A stretch of DNA of 28,500 nucleotides from Bacteroidaceae bacterium (GTDB lineage: Bacteria; Bacteroidota; Bacteroidia; Bacteroidales; Bacteroidaceae): positions 1-28,500 of the forward strand of contig CAAGHW010000007.1 of the NCBI GenBank assembly GCA_900769765.1. The letters are read 5' to 3'. The notes below the pieces were generated by a model, which did no database searches, was not told the DNA's origin, and worked only from the letters and a program-made list of their open reading frames with translations. The translations under genes were made by a program, and so were the position numbers. The stretch's first letter is position 1. Each line of letters begins with the position of its first letter. Positions 1 through 7,315 of the stretch are shown here, in pieces.

Positions 1-1586
1 ATATCAACAAAATCGGCTATACCGTTTATAAGCTCCTCGATATTCTCTTGCCTTGCCTTGCCCTCGACAGTGTTGTCACGCGCAAGTTCGGCACTTATTC
101 CGCTCTTTTTCAGCACCTCTTTTGCTACCTCAAGTGCATTCTTGTCGGTTGCCATAACGGCAAACTCATCGACCATAGCCACAAAACCCTGTAACTTGGT
201 CATTGTTGCTTTTGAGACATCAAGAGCTGCAGACAACGGATTGGCAATGGCATCCCAAAGGCTCATGCCGTTTTCCATAGCGTATTCCTTGACCTTCTGT
301 ATGGTCTTGTCGCCTATACCGCGAGCGGGATAGTTTATAATTCGTTTGAAGGCCTCTTCATCGTCCTTGTTGCATATAAGACGGAAGTAAGCAATCACAT
401 CCTTTATCTCCTTACGCTGATAGAACGACAAGCCACCGAATATGCGGTAAGGGAAGGCTCTTTTACGGAACGCCTCCTCAAAAATACGCGACTGCGCATT
501 GGTGCGGTAAAGAATGGCAAAGTCACTGAAGGCAAGCCCTTCGCGACGGCGCAACTCACTGATTTTATTCGCCACAATCTCACCCTCCTCAAAATCGGAA
601 TATGCCGAATAGAGCGACAAAGGCTCACCGTCACCACGTTCCGAATATACGTTTTTCTTTATCTGTTCGCTGTTGCGTTCAATGAGACTGTTCGCAGCGT
701 TTACAATCATCTTTGTGGAACGGTAGTTCTGTTCGAGTTTGAATATCTTTGCCCCGTTGTAACGCTCGGTAAAGCCAAGAATATTGCCGATATTGGCACC
801 ACGGAACGAATATATGCTCTGCGCATCATCGCCCACCACACAGATGGCACGATGTGCCTCGGTGAGCTGCCACACTATGCAGCCTTGTACATAGTTGGTA
901 TCCTGAAACTCATCGACAAGGACATATCTGAAACGCGACACATACTGTTCAAGCACTTCGGGATGTTCCTTGAACAAACGGTAAGTGTTGACAAGCAGGT
1001 CATCAAAATCCATGGCATTGGCCAGGCGACAACGCTCGTCATATCTCTTATAGATCTCGTATGTAGAAGGGATACGCGCACGTATATCATCGTTACGCAA
1101 GCCGCCGTCGTTCTCATAGTCACGCGGCGACACAAGCGCACTCTTTGCTCCGGATATACGCTCCGCAACAACATTGGGCTTATATATTTTCTCATCAAGC
1201 CCCATCTCCTTGACGATGCTCTTGACAAGGCTACGCGAATCGCTCTGGTCGTATATAGTGAACTGCGGAGTAAATCCCAACAGATGAGCTTCGCGACGCA
1301 GTATCTTTGAAAACACCGAGTGGAACGTACCCATCCAAAGCATAGACGCAGCCCTCTCGCCCACCTTTGCAGCAATACGTTCCTTCATCTCACCTGCCGC
1401 TTTATTGGTAAAGGTAAGTGCCAATATCGACCATGGCTCAAAGCCATTCTCGAGCAGATAAGCAATCTTATACGTAAGCACACGTGTTTTTCCCGAGCCG
1501 GCGCCTGCAATAACAAGCGAAGGACCGTCACAATAGCGCACTGCCTCTAATTGCGCAGAATTCAATTCGTGTTCGTAATCTATCAT
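1..1586 (-). CDS. UvrD/PcrA-type ATP-dependent DNA helicase (C-terminus beyond window)
   Basis: This is a superfamily 1 3'-5' DNA helicase of the UvrD/PcrA/Rep group, which unwinds DNA in repair and in removing recombination intermediates. I translated the minus strand from the ATG at 1584-1586; the frame stays open to the window edge, giving 528 codons. Visible motifs are the Q motif (NSAQLEAV, about residues 9-16), Walker A AGAGSGKT (27-34), motif Ia LTFTNKAA, Walker B DEFQDT (near 224), motif III VGDDAQSIYSFRGA (near 250) and motif IV QNYRST (near 285). These are family hallmarks. The family usually has 720-800 residues, so roughly the last third is missing. A -7-like element lies at 1622-1629. 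UvrD and PcrA cannot be told apart here, so no symbol is given. Confidence 0.93.
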   Translation of the reverse strand, partial: MIDYEHELNSAQLEAVRYCDGPSLVIAGAGSGKTRVLTYKIAYLLENGFEPWSILALTFTNKAAGEMKERIAAKVGERAASMLWMGTFHSVFSKILRREAHLLGFTPQFTIYDQSDSRSLVKSIVKEMGLDEKIYKPNVVAERISGAKSALVSPRDYENDGGLRNDDIRARIPSTYEIYKRYDERCRLANAMDFDDLLVNTYRLFKEHPEVLEQYVSRFRYVLVDEFQDTNYVQGCIVWQLTEAHRAICVVGDDAQSIYSFRGANIGNILGFTERYNGAKIFKLEQNYRSTKMIVNAANSLIERNSEQIKKNVYSERGDGEPLSLYSAYSDFEEGEIVANKISELRRREGLAFSDFAILYRTNAQSRIFEEAFRKRAFPYRIFGGLSFYQRKEIKDVIAYFRLICNKDDEEAFKRIINYPARGIGDKTIQKVKEYAMENGMSLWDAIANPLSAALDVSKATMTKLQGFVAMVDEFAVMATDKNALEVAKEVLKKSGISAELARDNTVEGKARQENIEELINGIADFVD

Positions 1587-1621
1587 ATTTTATACTATGC
1601 GGTATGTGCCGCAACAATTTG

Positions 1622-1629
1622 CGAAGATA
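1622..1629 (-). promoter_or_regulatory. Possible -7 promoter element for the helicase gene
   Basis: On the minus strand this reads TATCTTCG, one mismatch from the Bacteroidetes -7 consensus TAnnTTTG, and it lies 36 nt upstream of the helicase start codon. No clear TTTG was seen at the -33 distance. The same variant occurs in front of the LysM gene at 25168-25175. Confidence 0.4.
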
Positions 1630-1700
1630 CTGAAAAAACAGGAATTTAGCGAATGTATGGTGGTCTTTTTAGAGTGTAGAGTTTAACGAGGAAAGAGATA

Positions 1701-2741
1701 TCATTCACTACCCTTTACAAGGTAAACAACAACAGGCAAATGGTCGCTGTAGCCTTTGAGCCATACGCCACCGGCATGGGTGCGCTTCGTATATCCCTTA
1801 TAACGCCCTTCGTGCTGCATCAGATAGTCCCTCTTGAATATTCCTGCCTTACAGAACTTCAATGCGCCCTGTTCACCATCAAGCATATTGCCACTCAAGA
1901 CAATCTGGTCGAAGATAAGCCATTTGCCATTATATCTTAGTGTACCGACACCCTTCTTACCGAGCATATTCCAATAAGGATTATAGAGATCGGCTGCACT
2001 CTTTACATCCCTTTTCTCGCGCACGGCACCAAGAGAGACAGCCATACTCTTGTCGTCAGGATTATCATTCATATCACCCATAACGATAACCTTTGAGCCC
2101 GGCATTGCATTCATAAGCGAATCCTTCAGCTGACGCACAATAGCTCCGGCACGTTCGCGCACAGGAGATTCTGCTGAACGCGATGGCCAATGATTCACTA
2201 TAACATGCAGTTTTTCACCACCCATTTCACCACTCACGACAAGAAAACCGCGAGTACGGTATTTTGCACCATCTTCTTCTATTGTATAAGGCACAAGCTT
2301 ACTGCTCCAAGGGGTGAACAAACGGGGATTATAAAGCAAGGCACAATCGATTCCACGCTCGTCAGGCCCTTCGATATGAACAAAACGCCATCCACGATGA
2401 GCGAGGTTCTTATGCTGCACCAAATCTTCAAGAACCCTGCCGTTCTCAACCTCGGAGACACCCACCATAGCCATACCGCCGCAGGACACATCTGTTCCCA
2501 TATCGTTAAGCACCGCAGCCATGTTGTCTATTTTATTGGCATATTTCAGTGTACCCCATTTATATTTGCCTTCGGGCAGGAATTCATAATCGTTCTTTTT
2601 ATAATCGTGTATGGTATCGAAAAGATTCTCAAGATTATAGAACCCCACACAGTAATAACGGCTTTTTTCTCCCTGCGCAACAGCCGTCGTACAGAGGAAG
2701 AGAAAGAGACCGAAAAACAACAAAATACCTTTTTTCATCAT
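1701..2741 (-). CDS. Secreted endonuclease/exonuclease/phosphatase-family protein
   Basis: The 346-residue product has an N-terminal signal peptide (charged MMKKG, a hydrophobic stretch, then a likely cut after AVAQ near residue 23). This predicts export to the periplasm or cell surface. The rest matches the Mg-dependent endonuclease/exonuclease/phosphatase fold: FYNLENLF (34-41), the metal-binding Glu in VSEVEN (E97), NHWPSR (183-188, with the catalytic-type His184), GDMND (222-226) and the C-terminal SDHLP (332-336). Family members cut DNA, RNA or phosphoesters of lipids and sugars; the substrate cannot be read from sequence. The gene has two adjacent ATGs, so either Met may be used. No strong Shine-Dalgarno is visible, which is normal in this phylum. 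It sits between the helicase and the barrel gene without obvious functional linkage. Confidence 0.9.
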   Translation of the reverse strand: MMKKGILLFFGLFLFLCTTAVAQGEKSRYYCVGFYNLENLFDTIHDYKKNDYEFLPEGKYKWGTLKYANKIDNMAAVLNDMGTDVSCGGMAMVGVSEVENGRVLEDLVQHKNLAHRGWRFVHIEGPDERGIDCALLYNPRLFTPWSSKLVPYTIEEDGAKYRTRGFLVVSGEMGGEKLHVIVNHWPSRSAESPVRERAGAIVRQLKDSLMNAMPGSKVIVMGDMNDNPDDKSMAVSLGAVREKRDVKSAADLYNPYWNMLGKKGVGTLRYNGKWLIFDQIVLSGNMLDGEQGALKFCKAGIFKRDYLMQHEGRYKGYTKRTHAGGVWLKGYSDHLPVVVYLVKGSE

Positions 2742-2814
2742 AAAGTAGATTGACTTTGTGTAAAGTTACTTCTTTATTGGGAAAACAGAAAAAACTTTTC
2801 AATAAAACACAAAA

Positions 2815-2838
2815 AAGGGGCAGCCGAAGCTACCCCTT
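2815..2838 (-). terminator. UUCG-tetraloop intrinsic terminator after the OMP gene
   Basis: Read on the minus strand, AAGGGGTAGC pairs with GCTGCCCCTT around the loop TTCG. This is a 10-bp stem with a single U-G pair, closed as C(UUCG)G, and it runs straight into a T-tract (TTTTTTG). It begins 22 nt after the stop codon of the outer-membrane barrel gene. Confidence 0.92.
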
Positions 2839-2860
2839 ATAAGTTACCATAAATTCTATA

Positions 2861-3418
2861 TTAGAACTTGTAAGTTACACCGGCCATGAAGTAAGAACCT
2901 GCAACCCAACCGAACTCTCCGTTTACAGCAAAGTTGTCATTGAAGTACCATCTTGCACCAACTGTTGTTGTCCAATCAAAGATACCGTATGTATTCTTGT
3001 AAACACTCTTGGTACCGTCATTATGGCGGTATGTGTCTTTATAGACAGAAGCACCACCGCCAAGACCAATCTGTGCATAAGTATCAAGTTTGTCGATGAA
3101 CTGATAGTGGAAAGAACCTACAACACCAAGAGTGAAGTAATCTCTAAAATCTCTGTGATTGTAATACTTACGAGTCCAGATTCCGTTGCTGAATGCAGCA
3201 CCGACACCTACAGAAGCTCTACCTTCCAAGAAAGTGTAAACTGATCTCTCATAAACGAGTCTCTGACCGAAACGAGAACCGTAACCCAAAGTCAAGCTGA
3301 CAATATTGTCACCCTTATCGAAAACAGGTTTAGTGATTGCAGGCAAACCGTTCTGCGCCTGAGCTGTAGCTGCGAAAAACGCGATAGCTACTACAAAAAT
3401 TCCAAAAAACTTTTTCAT
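2861..3418 (-). CDS. Outer-membrane beta-barrel protein, function unknown
   Basis: The 185-residue product has a clear signal peptide (MKKFFG, then a hydrophobic run, cut near ATAQA|Q at residue 22). The mature part alternates short polar and aromatic segments typical of small barrels, and ends in VTYKF, an aromatic C-terminal residue that usually serves as the outer-membrane insertion signal. Examples of strand-like segments are NIVSLTLGYGSRF, RASVGVGAAF, YAQIGLGGGAS and TTTVGARWYF. I recognise no ligand-binding motif and assign no substrate. The gene is monocistronic: it has its own consensus promoter at 3461-3491, a 5' leader of roughly 35 nt, and a strong terminator at 2815-2838. That arrangement suggests an abundant transcript. 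An OmpA-like or OmpW-like role is possible but not supported. Confidence 0.87.
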   Translation of the reverse strand: MKKFFGIFVVAIAFFAATAQAQNGLPAITKPVFDKGDNIVSLTLGYGSRFGQRLVYERSVYTFLEGRASVGVGAAFSNGIWTRKYYNHRDFRDYFTLGVVGSFHYQFIDKLDTYAQIGLGGGASVYKDTYRHNDGTKSVYKNTYGIFDWTTTVGARWYFNDNFAVNGEFGWVAGSYFMAGVTYKF

Positions 3419-3460
3419 AATTGTGTTTGTTTTTAGTTAGTAAAACTTAAATTATTTTTG

Positions 3461-3491
3461 CAAATGTATAAAATATTTAATTACGGCCAAA
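3461..3491 (-). promoter_or_regulatory. Consensus Bacteroidetes promoter of the OMP gene
   Basis: On the minus strand, TTTG (complement of 3488-3491) is followed after 19 nt by TACATTTG (complement of 3461-3468). This matches the -33 TTTG and -7 TAnnTTTG elements used by the Bacteroidetes primary sigma factor. Transcription should begin near 3455, about 36 nt before the start codon. Confidence 0.75.
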
Positions 3492-3668
3492 TATCCGATA
3501 AAAAAAATATCAAAAAAAAAAACGTGATTTATTTTCACCACAAACGAAAACAATTGACAACAGAAGCAGAATAAGCAACATTTGTTGTTAAAAATCACAA
3601 AAAAATCACATTTTGCATTCAAAAATCCAGATAAAAGCAACATTTTTATAAAAAAAGCGCAGAAAATC

Positions 3669-3700
3669 TTTGTTTTTAATAATTATTGCTATTACATTTG
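3669..3700 (+). promoter_or_regulatory. Consensus promoter of the ilv-leu operon
   Basis: TTTG at 3669-3672 and TACATTTG at 3693-3700 are separated by 20 nt, a full match to the Bacteroidetes consensus. Transcription would start near 3706, about 20 nt before the leader-peptide ATG and 180 nt before ilvB. Confidence 0.78.
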
Positions 3701-3725
3701 CGTCCGTAACAAGAGTGAGATATTT

Positions 3726-3782
3726 ATGTATAATAGTTTATATATCCTTAACAACCTAAACCTCGTGGTCTTGCGCAGATAA
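3726..3782 (+). CDS. Branched-chain amino acid leader peptide (attenuator)
   Basis: This short ORF reads MYNSLYILNNLNLVVLRR and ends in TAA at 3780-3782. Eight of its 18 residues are Leu, Ile or Val, and the run L-N-L-V-V-L falls near the end. It starts about 20 nt after the predicted transcription start, and no further gene start comes before ilvB at 3886. The downstream RNA can fold into three mutually exclusive hairpins (3751-3855), so translation of this peptide is expected to sense charged Leu and Val tRNAs, as in ilv/leu leaders of enteric bacteria. The evidence is position, composition and RNA structure; I have no homology match. An in-frame reading extends further upstream, but the promoter position favours the ATG at 3726. 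Confidence 0.85.
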   Translation: MYNSLYILNNLNLVVLRR

Positions 3783-3836
3783 CGGGAGAAAGGTTGTGTG
3801 TATATAAAATTATGAATATATAGAAAGCCTTTCTCC
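3751..3836 (+). promoter_or_regulatory. Attenuator pause (1:2) and antiterminator (2:3) pairings
   Basis: Arm 1, ACAACCT (3751-3757, inside the leader ORF), is perfectly complementary to AGGTTGT (3791-3797). Arm 2, GGAGAAAGG (3785-3793), is perfectly complementary over 9 bp to CCTTTCTCC (3828-3836), which is also the 5' arm of the terminator at 3824-3853. A ribosome stalled on the CTA-AAC-CTC-GTG-GTC codons would cover arm 1, free arm 2 and prevent termination. A ribosome reaching the stop at 3782 would cover the start of arm 2 and allow termination. Confidence 0.8.
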
Positions 3837-3855
3837 ATATGGAGAGAGGCTTTTT
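3824..3855 (+). terminator. Attenuator terminator upstream of ilvB
   Basis: AAAGCCTTTCTCC (3824-3836) pairs over 13 bp (one U-G pair) with GGAGAGAGGCTTT (3841-3853) around the loop ATAT, ending in a run of five T (3851-3855). It lies after the leader peptide and 31 nt before ilvB, where an ordinary terminator would cut the operon off from its promoter. This supports conditional termination. Confidence 0.88.
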
Positions 3856-3885
3856 GAATAATAAATAATACCTTATTATAATAAT

Positions 3886-5619
3886 ATGGATTTTATAGGA
3901 AATACAAACCAGCCCACATCTTTTCCCAAGGAGCTGCCACGTATCAGCGGCGCCGAAGCAGTTATACGCTCTTTGATTGCCGAAGGAGTTGATACAATGT
4001 TCGGTTATCCGGGAGGTGCCATCATATCGGTTTACGATGCTCTTTACGACTATCGCGACAAGATAAACCATATTCTTGTACGCCACGAACAGTGTGCTGT
4101 ACATGCTGCCGAGGGTTATGCACGCGCAACAGGCCGCACAGGTGTGTGTATGGTAACATCGGGCCCCGGTGCAACAAACACCGTCAGCGGACTTGCAGAT
4201 GCAATGCTCGACTCCACCCCCATTGTACTCATAACAGGACAGGTGGCGTCATCGACATTGGGAACAGATGCATTCCAAGAGATAAACTTCATTGAAATTA
4301 CAAACTCCATAACAAAATGGAATTGTCAGGTAAAACGTGCCGAGGACATCCCCGAAGCCATTGCACGCGCTTTCTATGTCGCATCAAGCGGCCGTCCCGG
4401 CCCTGTGGTGGTAGACATAACAAAGGATGCGCAGACAGGCTTGCTTGACTTTGAATACAACCCTACAAAATTCATCCGCAGCTACATGCCCAACAAGGAT
4501 GTCGACAGCGACCAGATATTGGAAGCTGCACGCCTCATCAACCTTGCACGCAAGCCAATGGCACTTGTAGGACAGGGCGTAATACTTGGCGGTGCAGAAA
4601 AAGAGCTGTTGGAATTCCTTGAGAAGAGCGGTATTCCTGCAACAAGCACATTGCTCGGAATGTCGGCAATACCGTCGGACCACCCACAGTTTGTAGGTAT
4701 GATGGGTATGCACGGCAACTATGGCCCAAACATAAAGAACCGCGACTGCGACCTGCTGATAGCCATAGGTATGCGTTTCGACGAGCGTGCAACAGGAAAA
4801 CCGACAAACTTCGGCATCAACGCCAAGATTATACACATGGAGATTGACCCAGCCGAGGTAAACAAGCTGATATATGCCGATGTTGCAGTAATGGGCGACG
4901 TAAAGAAGACGCTCCCCATGCTGACTGAGAAGATAACAAAGAACGACCATTCGGCATGGATTGACGAATTCCGCGTATGTGCCAACATAGAGCGCGAGGA
5001 TGTAATAATGCCCGCCATTGAACGTCGCGGCGAGAACCTGCGCATGGGCGAGGTTGTAGATGCCGTTTCGCAACAGTTCGACGATGCCATCATCGTTACC
5101 GACGTAGGTCAGCAACAGATGTTCGCTTCGCGTTACTTCAACTTCAAACGCTCGCGCAGCATCATCACATCGGGCGGACTCGGAACAATGGGTTACGGAT
5201 TGCCTGCTGCCATAGGAGCAAAGATAGGTATGCCCGAGAGAGAGGTTTGTCTTTTCGTTGGCGACGGCGGATTGCAGATGACATCACAGGAGCTGGGTAC
5301 AATGTACCAATCACAGGTGGGCGTTAAAATAGTTCTCATGAACAACGGTTATCTTGGCATGGTACGCCAATGGCAGGAGCTGTTCTACGACCGTCGTTAT
5401 TCGTTCACGGAACTTGTAAACCCCGATTTCGAGCTATTGGCAAAAGCAAACCATTTGGAGTATCGTTATGTTGACAAGCACGAAGACCTTGACGATGCCG
5501 TCAAAGAGATGCGTAATGCCAAAGGGGCATTCCTGCTCGAAGTGAGAGTGCAGAAAGAAGAAAACGTGTTCCCGATGGTGCCGGCAGGACAACCATTGGA
5601 AAATATCCGCCTGGAATAA
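3886..5619 (+). CDS. ilvB: Acetolactate synthase, large catalytic subunit
   Basis: IlvB condenses two pyruvates to acetolactate (valine and leucine) or pyruvate with 2-oxobutyrate to acetohydroxybutyrate (isoleucine), using thiamine diphosphate, Mg and FAD. The 577 residues match the usual family length. The N-terminal pyrimidine-binding domain shows GYPGGAIISVYDAL (from residue 40) and the activating Glu68 in RHEQCAVHAAEGYARATG. The middle domain has the FAD-binding-type MGMHGNYGPN and GMRFDERATG. The C-terminal domain carries the ThDP-Mg motif GDG (459-461) ending in NN (486-487), followed by GYLGMVRQWQ. It is the first structural gene after the attenuator and is followed 13 nt later by its regulatory subunit. 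In several Bacteroides operons I recall ilvD preceding ilvB; here it does not. Confidence 0.97.
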   Translation: MDFIGNTNQPTSFPKELPRISGAEAVIRSLIAEGVDTMFGYPGGAIISVYDALYDYRDKINHILVRHEQCAVHAAEGYARATGRTGVCMVTSGPGATNTVSGLADAMLDSTPIVLITGQVASSTLGTDAFQEINFIEITNSITKWNCQVKRAEDIPEAIARAFYVASSGRPGPVVVDITKDAQTGLLDFEYNPTKFIRSYMPNKDVDSDQILEAARLINLARKPMALVGQGVILGGAEKELLEFLEKSGIPATSTLLGMSAIPSDHPQFVGMMGMHGNYGPNIKNRDCDLLIAIGMRFDERATGKPTNFGINAKIIHMEIDPAEVNKLIYADVAVMGDVKKTLPMLTEKITKNDHSAWIDEFRVCANIEREDVIMPAIERRGENLRMGEVVDAVSQQFDDAIIVTDVGQQQMFASRYFNFKRSRSIITSGGLGTMGYGLPAAIGAKIGMPEREVCLFVGDGGLQMTSQELGTMYQSQVGVKIVLMNNGYLGMVRQWQELFYDRRYSFTELVNPDFELLAKANHLEYRYVDKHEDLDDAVKEMRNAKGAFLLEVRVQKEENVFPMVPAGQPLENIRLE

Positions 5620-5632
5620 AAACTGAAGAAAG

Positions 5633-6163
5633 ATGAACAAAGATTTTATCATAACCGTATTTTCAGAAAACAAGGTAGGACTTTTGAGCCAGATTACAAC
5701 AGTCTTTACCCACCGTAACGTGAATATCGAATCGTTGACCGTGTCGGAATCGGCAATAGAAGGTGTACACAAATACACCATTCTGGTGCGCAACGAAGAA
5801 GAGAAAGTCGCAAACCTTGTAAAACAGATTGAAAAGAAAGTGGATGTGCTCAAGGCATTCTGCTATACCCCTTCGGAGGTGGTAATGCAGCAGATTGCAC
5901 TTTACAAAGTGAAGCGTGGCAGAAATGTAGAAGAGCTTGTACGCCGTCACAACGTGAGGATTCTTGACATCCACGACGATTACATAGTGTTGGAAAAGAC
6001 TGGTCACAAAGAGGAGATTGACGAACTTTACCAGATGCTGTCGCCCTATGGCTTGTACCAGTTCGTATGTTCGGGAGTTGTCGCAATCATAAAGTCGCGC
6101 ACAGAGCTGATGAACGAATATATGCAGCACGTTGAGGAACAACGCAAAAAAGCGATGCAGTAA
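5633..6163 (+). CDS. ilvN: Acetolactate synthase, small regulatory subunit
   Basis: The 176-residue product is the regulatory partner that activates IlvB and gives it feedback sensitivity to branched-chain amino acids. The N-terminal ACT domain spans about residues 4-75 and shows the typical strand-helix pattern FIITVFSENKVGLLSQITTVF and VNIESLTVSES. The C-terminal half carries the family's second domain (VQFVCSGV-type segment, here LYQFVCSGVVAIIK). Length fits the IlvN/IlvH group of 160-190 residues. The gene begins 13 nt after ilvB. IlvH is an equally valid name. The start ATG at 5633 follows GAAAG, a modest purine-rich stretch. Confidence 0.95.
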   Translation: MNKDFIITVFSENKVGLLSQITTVFTHRNVNIESLTVSESAIEGVHKYTILVRNEEEKVANLVKQIEKKVDVLKAFCYTPSEVVMQQIALYKVKRGRNVEELVRRHNVRILDIHDDYIVLEKTGHKEEIDELYQMLSPYGLYQFVCSGVVAIIKSRTELMNEYMQHVEEQRKKAMQ

Positions 6164-6180
6164 ACAGATATATAAAATTA

Positions 6181-6198
6181 GGGCGAGACCGCTCGCCC
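6181..6198. repeat. REP-like GC hairpin in the ilvN-ilvC gap
   Basis: GGGCGAG and CTCGCCC form a perfect 7-bp stem around ACCG, preceded by TTA and followed by an A-rich run. It is not a terminator on this strand, as no T-tract follows. A close relative (GGCGAG, 5-nt loop, CTCGCC) lies at 11134-11150 in front of leuB, so this looks like a dispersed palindromic repeat that may stabilise or process the mRNA. Confidence 0.7.
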
Positions 6199-6235
6199 AC
6201 AAAAAAGAATAATAAACGAATTAAATATTACAATT

Positions 6236-7282
6236 ATGGCGAAAATGAATTTTGGCGGTGTTGAAGAGAATGTTGTAACCCGCGAGGAATATCCATTGGC
6301 AAAAGCATTGGAGACATTGAAAGACGAAACAATTGCAGTTATAGGATATGGCGTACAGGGCCCCGGACAATCACTCAATTTGCGCGACAACGGATTCAAC
6401 GTAATCGTTGGCCAGCGCAAGGATTCAAAGAGCTGGGAGAAGGCTGTTGAGGACGGTTGGGTTCCGGGCGAGACACTTTTCGACATTGAAGAGGCTTGCG
6501 AGAAGGCAACCATAATAGAGTATCTGCTCTCTGACGCAGGACAGATTTCCGTTTGGCCTACAGTAAAGAAGCACCTTACACCGGGTAAGGCCCTCTACTT
6601 CTCACACGGTTTCGGCATCACATACAAGGAGCGTACAGGTATTGTTCCCCCTGCCGATGTCGATGTAATCCTTGTTGCTCCCAAGGGCTCAGGTACATCA
6701 CTCCGCCGTATGTTCCTTCAAGGTCGTGGCTTGAACTCAAGCTATGCCATTTTCCAGGACGCGACAGGCAAGGCATGGGACCGCGTCATTGCACTCGGCA
6801 TTGGTGTTGGTTCAGGTTACCTTTTCGAGACAACTTTCAAGCGCGAGGTATATTCCGACCTTACAGGCGAGCGTGGTACATTGATGGGAGCCATCCAGGG
6901 CATCTTCGCTGCCCAGTACGAGGTGTTGCGCAAGAACGGACACACACCATCAGAGGCTTTCAACGAGACTGTCGAGGAGCTTTCACAGAGCCTTATGCCG
7001 TTGATTGCAGAGAACGGTATGGACTGGATGTATGCAAACTGCTCTACAACAGCACAGCGCGGTGCTCTCGACTGGTGGAAGAAGTTTCGCGATGCGACAA
7101 TGCCTGTTTTCGAGGACCTATACAGCGAGGTGGCATGCGGCAACGAGGCACAGCGAAGCATCGACACCAACTCACAGCCCGACTATCGTCAGAAGCTCGA
7201 AGAGGAGCTACGCGAGATGCGCGAGACCGAGATGTGGCAGGCAGGTGCAGTAGTACGCAAGCTCCGCCCCGAGAACAACTAA
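6236..7282 (+). CDS. ilvC: Ketol-acid reductoisomerase
   Basis: IlvC isomerises and reduces acetolactate or acetohydroxybutyrate to the dihydroxy acids of the Val/Leu and Ile pathways, using NAD(P)H and Mg. The 348 residues fit a class I enzyme. The Rossmann motif GYGVQGPGQ starts at residue 37. The cofactor loop GQRKDSKSW follows, with a charged/serine pattern compatible with NADPH, though specificity is not proven. Further conserved segments are SHGF, APKGSG, and a metal-ligand set D208, E212, E244 and E248 with the spacing of class I enzymes. The C-terminus ends in VRKLRPENN. The gene lies 72 nt after ilvN across a palindromic repeat, and 33 nt before leuA. Confidence 0.97.
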   Translation: MAKMNFGGVEENVVTREEYPLAKALETLKDETIAVIGYGVQGPGQSLNLRDNGFNVIVGQRKDSKSWEKAVEDGWVPGETLFDIEEACEKATIIEYLLSDAGQISVWPTVKKHLTPGKALYFSHGFGITYKERTGIVPPADVDVILVAPKGSGTSLRRMFLQGRGLNSSYAIFQDATGKAWDRVIALGIGVGSGYLFETTFKREVYSDLTGERGTLMGAIQGIFAAQYEVLRKNGHTPSEAFNETVEELSQSLMPLIAENGMDWMYANCSTTAQRGALDWWKKFRDATMPVFEDLYSEVACGNEAQRSIDTNSQPDYRQKLEEELREMRETEMWQAGAVVRKLRPENN

Positions 7283-7315
7283 AATATAACAGCAACATAA
7301 AATCACTCAAAGATT

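Noticed and set aside
875..1375. Open frame on the minus strand inside the helicase gene (and its plus-strand counterpart at 852-1310)
   Set aside because: These are shadow frames. The true frame from 1586 shows all helicase motifs in order without interruption, whereas these show only low-complexity Arg/Ser/Cys content.
7044..7310. Arg/Cys-rich frames antisense to ilvC and other BCAA genes
   Set aside because: They are mirror frames of strongly conserved enzymes in moderately GC-rich DNA, without domains or start signals.
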